DNA of 22,500 bases from Paulinella micropora (GCA_019918135.1 WBZZ01003526.1:1-22500), one strand, 5' to 3'. Positions 8,635-17,644 are shown, counted from the stretch's first letter. The notes: generated by a model not told the origin, from the letters alone. Numbers and translations are program-made.

Positions 8635-8820
8635 ATGGCCATGGACGCAAAAGCAAAATCAAAGTATAGCTTGCCTCCGGCGGGCGAGGCTGGCAAGTTG
8701 GTGACAGTGCTGGCAGCGGTGTTGCGTACATGGGATCCGGACTGCGTGGCCGCCAAGCCTACCCTCTCACACAATCTCTATACCATTCTCTCCAACAGAT
8801 CCTCCTTGTCACTTGCTTGA
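8635..8820 (+). CDS. Small open frame, possible first exon, unknown
   Basis: Starts ATGGCCATGGACGCA, a favourable start context, and runs 61 codons. It has a mixed sequence (SLPPAGEAGKLVTVLAAVL), with a Lys/Ala-rich start. Product unrecognised. It ends just upstream of the 3' end of the minus-strand gene, so the two would be convergent. It may be an exon of an unseen gene or chance. Confidence 0.25.
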   Translation: MAMDAKAKSKYSLPPAGEAGKLVTVLAAVLRTWDPDCVAAKPTLSHNLYTILSNRSSLSLA

Positions 8821-8880
8821 GGTTGTCGTGTGTTGCCGCTTTTGGTGTTGTTCTTCTCAACGGGTTCATCCTCACCATCC

Positions 8881-9212
8881 TCATCTGCCTCCTCTTGCAC
8901 CACGTGCGGTATTTTTCTTACTACCCTTTATCTTATTGAGTTTTGTTTGTTCTTCTTTTTTCTTTTGTTCTTCTTTTTCTTTTTTCTGTGCTTCTTTTGC
9001 CTGTCTCTCCCGTTCTTTCTGCTGTCTGTCTTCTAACAACTTACTTATGTTCTCAGTGTACTTGCCTAGTGCGGTCGCTAGCATGGCTTCAACCTGGCCC
9101 GCGGTAAGGGAGGCAGGCGCTTTTTCCTCCCTCCTCCTCCTCCGGATCCTCCGCCTCCTGTACCCACAATGTATTTGCAGAATAAAAGCGAACAGCGTGT
9201 GCATACGGAAAG
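8881..9212 (-). CDS. Probable last exon: charged coiled-coil C-terminus
   Basis: A minus-strand frame ends at TGA 8883-8881. It contains an Arg/Glu-rich start, the segment LTAGQVEAMLATALGKYTEN, then a long Lys/Glu/Gln run (EDRQQKERERQAKEAQKK) predicted to be helical coiled coil. It ends in a basic Gly/Arg tail. A 48-nt intron fits upstream. The donor GTAAGG begins at 9260 and the acceptor CTGCTTTAG ends at 9213, with a CTAAT-like branch sequence. The join is in frame (phase 1 on both sides) with the Lys/Ser-rich exon before it. No enzyme motif is seen. Composition suggests a nuclear or nucleic-acid-associated protein, which is inference only. Confidence 0.5.
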
Positions 9213-9260
9213 CTAAAGCAGATTATGTAAGATTATGTAATATTAGAAGCTTTACCTTAC

Positions 9261-9310
9261 TCGCAGACTTGGACTTGTCCTTGGGCTTCTTGCCCCCCGA
9301 CGGAGTTTTT
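9261..9310 (-). CDS. Probable short Lys/Ser-rich exon
   Basis: In the frame that joins the last exon, this reads SGGKKPKDKSKSA and is followed by the splice donor GTAAGG at 9260. A second possible donor lies five bases further on, but only the first keeps frame. No convincing acceptor was found upstream, so the 5' boundary is approximate. An indel in the adjacent G6 run could hide it. Confidence 0.35.
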
Positions 9311-9400
9311 ACACATAATTGACACACACCATAAAGTCCGGACATAAATGCAGCAGCAATTATATGCAACGATGGACGCAAATCAAATGAGTTTCCTTAC

Positions 9401-9492
9401 TTTTGTTGTTGGTCTTGGGCTTTTTGGTTGCTGGCTCCTGCACTGTAGCCTCGGGCTCCTCCTCCTCCTCGTCTCCGGCCATGCCTGCAGTA
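9401..9492 (-). CDS. Probable acidic-to-basic exon
   Basis: The acceptor CTACTGCAG or the nearby TATATGCAG precedes ATGGCCGGAGAC. The exon codes an acidic run (AGDEEEEEPEATVQEPATKK) followed by a basic nuclear-localisation-like patch (KKPKTNNK). The donor GTAAGG begins at 9400. Both ends are phase 1, so the exon is symmetric. It could also hold the start codon of a shorter transcript, since the ATG is in a good context. Confidence 0.45.
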
Positions 9493-9634
9493 GGTTCTGC
9501 ATATACACACACATAAAACTCAGACATGGCAATGCGAGGCAAGGCAATGACCATTTTTGAGGTTTTTGACCCTGAGAGAATTCCGCGGCATAGCCACGGC
9601 GGAGCTGGACTTGCGGAGTTGCTAAACGACGAGT

Positions 9635-9661
9635 GGGGGGGAGGGGGGGGGGGGGGGAAGG
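9635..9661. repeat. G-rich homopolymer run
   Basis: Nearly uninterrupted G tract with a few A interruptions. Similar G runs recur at 10080-10092, 10369-10380, 11255-11271, 12272-12286 and 12462-12480, and a C run at 21157-21171. These are weak points for sequence accuracy. Confidence 0.85.
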
Positions 9662-9715
9662 GGGTGTGAGAGGTAAAGACAAAAATTAAAAAGGAAAAGA
9701 GAACGAAATTCAAAG

Positions 9716-10010
9716 ATTACAGGAAGAAGAAAAAAAAAAAGGAAAGAAAGAAAAAGCAGAAAGGAAAGGAAGAAAGAAAAGATATGAAGGAAGAAAGAAA
9801 GGAAAGAAAGAAAGGAAATAAAGAAAGAAAGAAAGAAAGGAAAGAAAGAAAGGAAAGAAAAACAAAAGGAAGAAAAGCAAACAAAGAAAGACAGACAGAA
9901 AGAAAGAAAAAAAAGAAAGAAAGAAAAAGAAAGAAAAAGAAAGAAAGAGGAAGAAAGAAAGAAAAAAAAAGAAAGAAAGAAAAAGAAAGGAAAGAAAAGA
10001 AAGAATGCGT
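9716..10010. repeat. (GAAA)n-type purine tract
   Basis: About 295 bp of AAAG/GAAA units with GGAAAG variants, almost wholly purine on the plus strand. It lies between two probable exons of the minus-strand gene, so it would be intronic. The long frames on either strand are repeat artefacts. Confidence 0.9.
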
Positions 10011-10015
10011 GTATA

Positions 10016-10282
10016 TGTACCTCTTTTTCGGCAGCACAGTCCGCCAGAAGGTACTCCAGCTTTCTCCACTTGCGAAGAAGGGGGGGGGGGGGATAGTGGG
10101 ATTCCCCACGTACGGCTTAAACAAGGGGTCTATATCCTTGTCGAAGTCCAAGGGGGAATCCCCAAGGTAGACGGAGCGCTTGTAGTTGAAAACGTAAAAG
10201 TTGAGCAGCTGCAGATGCTTCGAGTCTGCAACCCCGTCCCCGGTGGTGTCGACTTCCCGAACGGCCATGATGTAGCGTTTGG
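10016..10282 (-). CDS. Probable internal exon, unknown domain
   Basis: The acceptor CACAATTTAG ends at 10283. The exon reads GTKRYIMAVREVDTTGDGVA, then a Tyr/Phe/Leu-rich stretch (LLNFYVFNYKRSVYLG) and an acidic piece (PLDFDKDIDPLFKPYVGNP). A 13-C run (10092-10080, minus strand) then makes the frame uncertain. All three frames after it stay open to the donor GTACAT (GT at 10015-10014). The frame expected with 12 or 15 Cs gives phase 1, matching the next exon. The text GDG plus acidic residues is not a clear EF-hand. Family unrecognised. Confidence 0.5.
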
Positions 10283-10368
10283 TGCCTAAATTGTGGAAAG
10301 AAAGAATAAATTAACAACAAATCAAGAAATAATAACAACAATATTAACAACAAACAAAAGAGAGATAG

Positions 10369-10488
10369 GGGGGGGGGGGGAGAAAGAGAGAGAGAGAGAC
10401 TGCAGGAAGAAGAAGAAAAAGAAGAAAGAAAAAATAAAAAGGGGGTGGGGTGGAAGACAATGACAGAACTACTATTAGAGAGATAGAT

Positions 10489-10566
<78 letters not shown>
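10369..10566. repeat. (GA)n dinucleotide tracts with G runs
   Basis: GA runs at 10383-10399, 10496-10527 and 10533-10564, with AGAAGA and GGGGTG interruptions. Intronic in the minus-strand gene model. Confidence 0.9.
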
Positions 10567-10639
10567 CAGAAGGAATTTTTACTTCGGTTTCTGTCGGCTT
10601 GACTCTTTTTGCGCCAATTCGGCGGAAAGATCAAGGCTA

Positions 10640-11067
10640 GCAGTAGTAGTACTAGCAGTACTAGTACTAGCAGTACTAGTACTAGCAGTAAAAGGAAAGA
10701 AGAAGAAGAAGAAGAAGAAGAAGAAGAAGAAGAAGAAGAAGAAGAAGAAGAAGAAGAAGAAGAAAAGAAAAGAGAAGAAGAAGAAGAAGAAGAAGAAGAA
10801 GAAGAAGAAGAAGGAGGAGGAGGAGGAGGAGGAGGAGAAGAAGAAGAAGAAGAAGAAGAAGAAGAAGAAGAAAAGAGAAGAAGAAGAAGAAGAAGAAGAA
10901 GAAGAAGAAGGAGGAGGAGGAGAAGAAGAAGAAGAAGAAGAAGAAGAAGAAGAAGAAGAAGAAGAAGAAAAGAAAAGAAAAGAAAAGAGAAGGAGAAGAA
11001 GAAGAAGAAGAAGGAGGAGGAGGAGGAGGAGGAGGAGGAGGACGAGAAGAAGAAGAAGAAGAAGAAG

Positions 11068-11098
<31 letters not shown>
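10640..11098. repeat. Long (GAA)n tract with GAG and AGT blocks
   Basis: An AGT/ACT block (10640-10690) with the partly palindromic unit AGTACTAGC leads into about 400 bp of GAA triplets, interrupted by GGA blocks (10811-10837, 10909-10921, 11011-11042). The strand is nearly all purine. Long GAA tracts are known to form intramolecular triplexes. Open frames here are artefacts. Confidence 0.95.
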
Positions 11099-11099
<1 letters not shown>

Positions 11100-11124
11100 T
11101 GTATGTATGAATGTATGTATGTAT

Positions 11125-11310
11125 CCGGGGGAGGGGGGGGGGGAGGAAGAGGGAGAAGGGAGGGAGGAAGAGGGAGGAGGGAGGGAGGAGGGAGGGAGGA
11201 GGGAGGGAGGAGGGAGGGAGGGAGGAGGGAGGGAGGGAGGAAGAGAGGGAGGAAGAGGGGGGGGGGGGGGGGAGGAAGGAGGAGGAGGGAGGAAGAAGAG
11301 GAGGAGATGT
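11125..11310. repeat. (GGGA/GGAG)n tract
   Basis: GGAGGGA-type units and a 15-G run, bounded on both sides by TGTATGTA repeats (11098-11124 and 11307-11331). Several runs of four or more Gs make quadruplex formation possible on the plus strand. Confidence 0.9.
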
Positions 11311-11377
11311 ATGTGTGTACATGTATGTATACCAGTCCTGATATTTCCTGCCGGAGGGGCAGCTCCCAGATCCTCAC

Positions 11378-12261
11378 CTTTCCATCTGGGCATGGAGGTA
11401 GATCAGATTCCGTTGCTTGCGGTGTGGGAGTTGGTGGTTTGGGAGGAGTAGTTGTAGTAGTAGTTGATGTTGAAGTAGTAGTAGTTGATGTTGAAGTAGT
11501 AGTACTAGTTGATGTTGAAGTAGTAGTAGTTGATGTTGAAGTAGTAGTACTAGTTGATGTTGATGTTGAAGTAGTAGTAGTAGTTGATGTTGAAGTAGTA
11601 GTAGTAGTAGTTGATGTTGAAGTAGTAATAGTTGATGTTGAAGTAGTAGTAGTTGATGTTGAAGTAGTAGTAGTAGTTGATGTTGTAGTAGTAGTAGCTG
11701 GTGATGTTGTAGTAGTAGTAGCTTTTCGTCCCTTGGGCTTCTTAGTACTAGGGGCCCTCGTCTTCATCGCCTTCGCCTTCGGGGCAGGGGGCTTCGGGGC
11801 AGGGGGCTTTGGGGAGGGGGCTTCGTTGCAGGGGGTTCCACGTGCGGAGGCTTTTTCCCGTCAGCAGACCCGCTGCTTCCGTCATTCTTTTTGGCTTTCT
11901 TTTTGGAGTTGACCTCCGACTGCTTTGCAGGATCCAGAAATGAGGTCTGTTTCCTGTTTCTTTTCAATCCCGCGACCTCCCCGAGACCATCGTCATAAGG
12001 CTGGGCGTCATTTTTGTCAAGCTTGCCACCCTGCTTGTAAGTATACCAGTGCCCTGGCGCCAAGGCGTCAAGGTCACGCGCAGCCAGGTCATAACGCCTG
12101 TGCACCTCATCGGGAATGGTGACCTTCGAAAATGCCAGGAAGTTTTTTTTCTCAGGCTTAACTCCATTTATCGTAAGAAAAAATTCCCCAAGGCGATTTT
12201 TGCGAACAGTCTCGATCGTTCTCGCCACTATTTTTTTCTCTTCTTTGGATTTCGTTGGCAT
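11378..12261 (-). CDS. Probable first exon: basic domain plus Thr/Ser heptad linker
   Basis: The start is ATG at 12261-12259 (MPTKSKEEKKIVARTIETV); the open frame above it is poly-C derived. The N-terminal ~110 residues are varied and look folded (FLTINGVKPEKKNFLAF, YDLAARDLDALAPGHWYTYK). A Lys/Ser-rich segment and a Pro/Lys-rich hinge follow. Near 11825, in a C-rich stretch, the frame must shift by one base to continue. The second frame then reads SPKPPAPKPPAPKAKAMKT and runs into about 11 copies of a 7-residue Thr/Ser repeat (TTTSTST). It ends LPPCPDGK before the donor GTGAGG (11377), or at a second donor GTATAC after EISGL. The linker resembles a glycosylatable stalk. The family is unknown. 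Phases to the next exon do not close, so an unseen exon or an indel is likely. Confidence 0.55.
11450..11720. repeat. Coding minisatellite, 21-bp unit
   Basis: On the plus strand the unit is GTTGATGTTGAAGTAGTAGTA with variants that add or drop GTA. On the minus strand every variant stays a multiple of three and keeps the Thr/Ser frame open, which argues that it is translated. Confidence 0.85.
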
Positions 12262-12559
12262 GGCACAGGCAGGGGGGGGGGGGGGGTGAAGACTCACACA
12301 CTTGAACTAGTTGAACACCTCTTTGGTAGCTCGTTTGAATCGAATTCTGTTGAAAGGGGGATCAAGAGAAGGCGGGTAATTTCATTGAAGTTCTCATTGT
12401 TAGAAATTTTCGGGAAGTTTTTTAACGTTCGAAAGAGGGGGAAAACTTGAAAGGAAAGGAGAGGGGGGGGGGGGGGGGGGTAGTGGAGCGTCATGTTGTT
12501 GCACGTAGAACACCGACATTATTGCAAGATTTGAAATGAAAACATATTTTCGGCACTTT

Positions 12560-13260
12560 GTGACTCTTAACTTGAGCCGGAATGCTCATGCATTTTGTTT
12601 CTTGGGTCTGGCAGCAGAAATCGATGCAACAAAAACAAGCCCAAAAACGCCAGTGTCTGGTTGGATTATGAGACCTATCTGTCCAGCCGGCTGGTGCCAT
12701 GCCACGAAAACATTTGTATTATGTTGTTTGCGTGTGGCCTGTCGTTTGCCATGAAATTTGTCCGAGAAAACAGCTCCGTTGTTGCAATCTGAAGATACAG
12801 TCTCTTGGTCGTCCATGTTTGAATTTTAGCAAAACTTTGTGCATTGAATGTGCAGGGGAAACCAAAGTATTGTAAACGATTTTATGTTTCCGGCTCTTTC
12901 TGAAGCTCAACTTGAGCCGGAATGCCTGTGCTTTGTTGTTTTGTGTATTTGTTTTTATAATAGCAGTGCACAAACCTTTGCTTATTTATCAACGACTTTT
13001 TTGAATTGTGAAGCTCATGGAATGCAGCCAGCAAGTGAAATGCTCCGAAAACATTTGTATTTGGGTTGTGTGTATGTGCTGTGCTTTGTTATGAAATTGG
13101 TTTAACACAACACTTTTGTTGCTGTTGTCTGAACTTAACAGCTTTTGGTTTGCAATGTTTGAATTTTGACAAGATTTGTGCAGTTGGTGTGCAGTTGATA
13201 TACAAAAATTGTAAGTAATTTTATGTTTTCTTATATATCTAAAGCTTATATTGAGCCGGA
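12560..13260. repeat. Degenerate ~340-bp tandem repeat, two units plus a partial third
   Basis: The landmark TTGAGCCGGAAT occurs at 12572, 12911 and 13251. GAAAACATTTGTATT occurs at 12707 and 13048. ATGTTTGAATTTT followed by TTTGTGCA occurs near 12814 and 13157. All spacings are 338-343 bp. Identity between units is only moderate, so this is an old satellite or a twice-duplicated element. Open frames within it are not conserved between units, arguing against a gene. Confidence 0.8.
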
Positions 13261-13409
13261 ATCATGATGGTTTGTTTTTTTTCCTGTCTGTTCTTCCAGT
13301 GGCACAGCAAAACAATCATGCGTACAGACATACGTGTATATATACATAGACTCATTTACACTTTCTTTTTCTTTTGCCAACATTAGAACAGAACCAAATC
13401 GAAAAAATA

Positions 13410-13853
13410 CTAGGTAATGATGGTTAACATGACTCTGTTACTGTTGCAACTTCCTACATGATCGCGCAGAGGATCAATTGGAGCAGCAGCAACCACGAGG
13501 TTCCGAACAAAAGTAACCTTCGCTGCCCCACCGTTTGGCAGAACCAAGTCCTCCCGCACAAAGGATGCCACTGCATACTTTTCCAGACCACGATGCCCCT
13601 GAATCTTTTGACTGTGAAGATGACACTTTGGCGGATATCCGGCCCGCGGGTGTGCCTGAACAGCAAGATACCCGCAGCGTTTCGCCCGGCAACTTACGCG
13701 CTGTTTCCGAAGATCAGCCAGAGGATCGACCCGCAGGGTCGGGTGGCTTAGTTGCGTTGACAGAGGAAAACGCTCACCAATGAGATATCCTTGTTCTTGA
13801 AAAATTCTACCTGCCCAGACCTGACTGGGGACGGCCCTATCAGGGCACTGCAC
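13410..13853 (-). CDS. Unknown 147-codon open frame
   Basis: An uninterrupted minus-strand frame with balanced composition, including KYAVASFVREDLVLPNGGAA and NLVVAAAPIDPLRDHVG. No known family was recognised. The Ala/Val-rich beta-like text resembles polyprotein or capsid-like proteins only in a general way. On the opposite strand 13535-13783 is also open (DHDAPESFDCEDD), and the 5' end overlaps the first exon of the plus-strand gene. The two strands cannot both be fully coding. I favour this strand for 13410-13780, with low confidence. Confidence 0.35.
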   Translation of the reverse strand: MQCPDRAVPSQVWAGRIFQEQGYLIGERFPLSTQLSHPTLRVDPLADLRKQRVSCRAKRCGYLAVQAHPRAGYPPKCHLHSQKIQGHRGLEKYAVASFVREDLVLPNGGAAKVTFVRNLVVAAAPIDPLRDHVGSCNSNRVMLTIIT

Positions 13854-14719
13854 ACCTCAGGGACCAGCGGAAAAACAGTTTAGTCACATTACGAAGAAAG
13901 CATGTAACAGTGAATGATTTAGTTGTCGCAAAGGTAGATTACGGAGCATCAGCGAAGCAGCCTGTGTCAATTTTCCAGATTATCAAGCTCTTTTAAGACA
14001 GGTTGCGCAGGCAAACATGGATGAGAGTTCGTTGGTACGGAGGGGAAGAAGATATTTTTTGGGCAAGTATTACCAAAAACAAGAAAAGCTGACAGAAAAA
14101 ATGATTAAGCTGATAGCGAAACTGACGAAGCAAGGCGCCGACGTCAGACAGGATGTACGCTTTCGCATCACGCCGGACGAAAATATTGCATTGAATGACG
14201 AAAATGGTGAACAGTTGGCGGCATTAGTTCGCTGGGGATCTCAAAATGAACTGTTGACCAAGCAGCACAGTCTGAAAGAAAATGTAGTCACTCTGATCCG
14301 GACTGATATTCGTCTGCAAGAAGCCGGCATAGAAGCCCTGATAGACAAAGCCAAAGCTGTCAAACAGAAAAAAAGCAACAAACGACGACATGCTTCAGGA
14401 TCAACAGGCCAAGCGATCGCCAGCAGCAGCAGCGACAAGGGCAGCAGAAACTTAAACCAGAAAAAGCGAAAGTAAAACTTTTTCATTAAATTTTGGTAGA
14501 CTAAATGAATGTTTTCCCCCTTTTTCCAGAGATCCTAAGTCTTGCCCAATAATTGAATTTCCTATGCCTGGCCAGTTACATACATCAACGCTCAACAATG
14601 GAGGAAGTTTCAGACTAGACCATCCGCGTCCATGGGCTTGCAAAGCACGAACCAACAAGTATGGTTCATGCCTTTCAAATCCATCAGCAACTTTTCCACA
14701 AAACAATATTATCCTATAA
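13784..14719 (+). CDS. Spliced unknown basic protein, three exons
   Basis: Exon 3 is 14530-14719. The 58-nt intron 14472-14529 has donor GTAAAA, a CTAAATG-like branch sequence and acceptor CCCCCTTTTTCCAG. It removes a stop and joins in phase to a 62-codon frame with Cys and Pro (DPKSCPIIEFPMPGQ) ending at TAA 14717-14719. Exon 2 (14011-14471) holds ATG 14017 and a Lys-rich helical domain (KLTEKMIKLIAKLTKQGADV) and ends with a basic tail. Upstream, the frame from 13784 or from acceptor 13818 reads RKHVTVNDLVVAK. It joins in frame through a 77-nt intron (13934-14010; donor AAG/GTAGAT, acceptor TTGCGCAG). From ATG 14017 the product would be 214 residues. The composition suggests nucleic-acid binding. 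Family unknown. Confidence 0.5.
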
Positions 14720-15045
14720 CCACAATTATTACTAGGTCACAAAGCAAGTGGTTAACAGATACTACTAACCATCCGCAAATCAGAGTACCACGGCATGAAA
14801 GTTACATATTAAGGGCACTTGCCATTGCACTTGCCTGGATGTATCAAACAAATACCTTTCATCCCGTGCTACCTAGCTTCATAAGAAACAGTTCATCCGC
14901 AGAGAACCCAGCTTCTTACTTTATGGAATTCTCCTTCCTGCAAGATTTAAATACATTTCAGTATGATGAACCTGTACTTGTGGGTTCGTAACGTGGCACT
15001 TCCCCGGGAAAGTTCACCATGAGAAGTGTCATGCGGAAAACCACT

Positions 15046-15675
15046 TGACTGCTTCTTCTTCTTCCTTCTTCTTCCTTCTTCTTCTTCCTTCTTCTTCTTC
15101 CTTCTTCTTCTTCCTTCTTCTTCTTCCTTCTTCTTCCTTCTTCTTCTTCCTTCTTCTTCTTCCTTCTTCTTCTTCCTTCTTCTTCCTTCTTCTTCCTTCT
15201 TCTTCCTTCTTTTTCCTTCTTCTTCCTTCTTCCTTCTTCTTCCTTCTTCCTTCTTCTTCTTCCTTCTTCTTCTTCCTTCTTCTTCTTCCTTCTTCTTCTT
15301 CTTCCTTCTTCTTCCTTCTTCTTCCTTCTTCTTCTTCCTTCTTCTTCTTCCTTCTTCTTCTTCTTTCTTCTTCTTTCTTCTTCTTTCTTCCTCTTCTTCC
15401 TTCTTCTTCCTTCCTCTTCTTCCTTCCTTCTTCTTCTTCTTCTTCTTCTTCTTCCTTCTTCTTCTTCCTTCTTCTTCTTCCTTCTTCTTCTTCCTTCTTC
15501 TTCTTCCTTCTTCTTCTTCCTTCTTCTTCCTTCTTCTTCTTTCTTCTTCTTCTTCCTTCTTCTTCTCCCTTCTTCTTCTTCCTTCTTCTTCTTCCTTCTT
15601 CTTCTTCCTTCCTTCTTCTTCCTTCTTCTTCCTTTTTCTTCCTTCTTCAATCCTTCTTCCTTCTTCTTCTTCCCG
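15046..15675. repeat. 630-bp TTC-rich polypyrimidine tract
   Basis: Tandem units of 11 and 14 bp (TTCTTCTTCC and TTCTTCC combinations) with hardly any purine on the plus strand. Open frames on both strands (Phe/Leu/Ser or Lys/Glu/Arg) are repeat artefacts. It is the strand-complement type of the GAA tract at 10690-11098, about 4 kb away. Confidence 0.95.
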
Positions 15676-16100
15676 TTAAGCTTCTATGCCGGCCCACCCG
15701 GTATATAATTGCAATACTGATCGTTCCGGTCTGTCGGTTAACACTTGGTCTGGAGATTACGGAGTCCCTACTTTAGGTATTCCTCAGTCTTCATATCGTT
15801 AGTAACAATTATCTGTTTATTAAATATCCTACTATCGTAACAATCTGGAGTCGCTAACACAATAAACGGGGTATGGAAATTTTCCTCTGTTTCTCGGAAA
15901 TTTTCTGCTGAAAAGAGACATCGAGAGAAAAATGGGAGAGGGGGGAATTTTTCTGATGCGCTTCCTGCGGTTATATGCTTTTTCTTGAGCTGTTTTAATT
16001 ACAGTGACATACAAGGGGGTAGGGGCAATGATTTTCTTGGACAGGAATGCTACTCATGGGCTGTTTTGCAGAAAGGCAGGGGTTGCTGTGACTAGAGGTT
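15676..16100. other. Intergenic, one copy of a recurring 12-mer
   Basis: No gene is supported. CCCTACTTTAGG lies at 15766-15777; the same 12-mer recurs at 17131 and 18063. Confidence 0.5.
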
Positions 16101-17120
16101 TTGGGACTGGACAGCTCTCAGCTCAAAGGTGGGGAGTGTGAGGTTTTCGAGGGTATGGATGCTTGCCTTGGGGTTCTGGGTGTGTGGGTGTGTCCAGAGG
16201 GATATGAGGCATGCTTTTGTGGAGGTGGGGTGCGGTTTTCAGTCGGTTTGGTGTCAGGGCAAGGGTTGCTGGGGAACGGACACAGGTTGGGGACACTCTC
16301 TTTCATACATAAGAGGGTACATGTATGGAAAACTATGCAGGAATGTGTAATTCGTGTTTGCTTCATCAGGGATTGAGGGTTTATGATGTTTTCCGTGGGT
16401 TTTGGGGGCTTGAGACTCGGATGCCCTGTTGACTTGGGGTCGGAAGCATGGAAACGGGCGCTGAGACGTAAGGATTTTGTTAAGAATCGGGCATATTTGG
16501 GGGAACGGAGACGTGGGAGAACGAAAGAGGAAACAGGAGAAGTCGGGGGAAGCAAATGTTGTGAGATTTTATGAACAGAAGGGGTTACAACAGGCACGGT
16601 TTGGGGGGTGGACATGTCGGTCGGAAGAAGGGGGTCAGGGGAAACAATTTTCTGGAATGAGGAGGTAAGCGAGCAGGTTGCCACCCGAGGTAATGGGAAT
16701 AGGGGTGGGGGACTACACAGGGAACTTGAAAAAAGCTCAGAATTCCAAGGATAAATGAGATTTTCGAAGGGGGTAAGTCAATGCCATCATGGCGCAAAAA
16801 GAGGTCAACAAATCAGACGGGTATAGCGGACGAAAAGCATCAAAGACACGCCAAGTCAAGGGTGTTTGCGGACTTTTTACCACATGAGGACTATTGGCTG
16901 TTTCGACCATATCACGTACGAGTATGACTGGGGTGACAGAGAACGCGGTGTTGAGGAGCAGAAGTGCGTAGAGGATGACAGGGGAACTTGAAGGAGTTGA
17001 GGTTTGGAACAAAGTGGCTGCTGGGGACTTGAAGAGAGTCTAGAGAGATAGAGAGCACTTGAACGGATGGTAGGAGGAATGGAAGAGGGGAGTACTGTGG
17101 TATGGGAGAAGCAGAGCATG
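16101..17120 (+). other. G/A-rich stretch with broken coding-like pieces
   Basis: The plus strand is strongly purine-rich and continues the composition of the frames downstream. Short coding-like pieces are visible, such as AWKRALRRKDFVKNRAYLG near 16450 and FADFLPHEDYWLFRPYHVR near 16870, but they sit in different frames with stops between. A 188-codon minus-strand frame (16118-16684) is Pro/Ser-rich and is probably the shadow of the purine bias. This may be degraded upstream exons of the next gene. Confidence 0.35.
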
Positions 17121-17127
17121 AGGACTT

Positions 17128-17644
17128 ATGCCCTACTTTAGGTGCACGATGGAAAACAAGGAGTCTGACAAAGCGGAGAAGAAGGAGGACATACGGGGTT
17201 TAGAGGATTTCTGGCGTGAGAAGTGGGAAGAGGAAAACGAAGAGGGAGAGAGGGGGATGTGGATGAAAGGGGAGATACGCATAGGTAAGGATGTATACAA
17301 GGAGGTGGTAGCGACAGATAAGGAATATGAAACCTTGCGGGAACAAACGTTAGAATGGGAAAGGAAGAAGGGGGCCTGCCCTCACGAGCTCGAAAGGAGA
17401 GGCAATGAACAAGGCAGAGAAGGCGAAAATATCGACCTTGATGCTGGCTGAAATGAGACGGGCACGATACGTGTGGAACATAGAGGCAAGGGAAAACCGG
17501 CGACGGTTCAGGGAATCTTTGCAGTCTCTCAAATGGGAGAGACGGGAATACGCGGAGCCCAAGAGGGAAGAGGAGCGGGGGAAACGAGACAAGGATGAGG
17601 AGGCGGAGGTGGCGAGAGCCCGGAAGAGACAGAGGAGAGGATAA
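17128..17644 (+). CDS. Lys/Glu-rich unknown protein, possibly frameshifted
   Basis: Two overlapping plus-strand frames, 17128-17451 and 17405-17644. The first has ATGs at 17128 and 17149 and reads NKESDKAEKKEDIRG and FWREKWEEENEEGERGMW. The second reads NKAEKAKISTLMLAEMRRAR and ends in a basic tail (ARKRQRRG). Both have the same composition and Trp-containing helical character, so a one-base indel or short intron near 17400-17440 probably separates parts of one protein. No domain is recognised. A CCCTACTTTAGG motif overlaps the first start. Confidence 0.35.

Noticed and set aside
8813..9322. 169-codon plus-strand frame
   Set aside because: Phe/Ser/Leu-rich mirror of the Lys/Glu-rich minus-strand exon, which has matching splice signals.
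10344..11767. Very long low-complexity frames (up to 361 codons) on both strands
   Set aside because: They result from GAA, GA and GGAG repeats. Only the Thr/Ser part above 11378 is continuous with plausible coding sequence.
14551..14991. Plus-strand frame ending VLVGS (146 open codons)
   Set aside because: It overlaps exon 3 of the spliced gene in another frame. The competing frame joins the upstream exon in phase and has a better splice context.
15046..15675. CRISPR-like array of regular short units
   Set aside because: Units are contiguous low-complexity triplets without unique spacers.
14958..15776. 230- and 243-codon Lys/Glu/Arg or Phe/Leu/Ser frames
   Set aside because: Repeat translations of the TTC tract; open in several frames at once.
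16118..16684. 188-codon Pro/Ser/Thr-rich minus-strand frame
   Set aside because: Best explained as the complement of the purine-rich strand, in which stop codons are rare on the minus strand.
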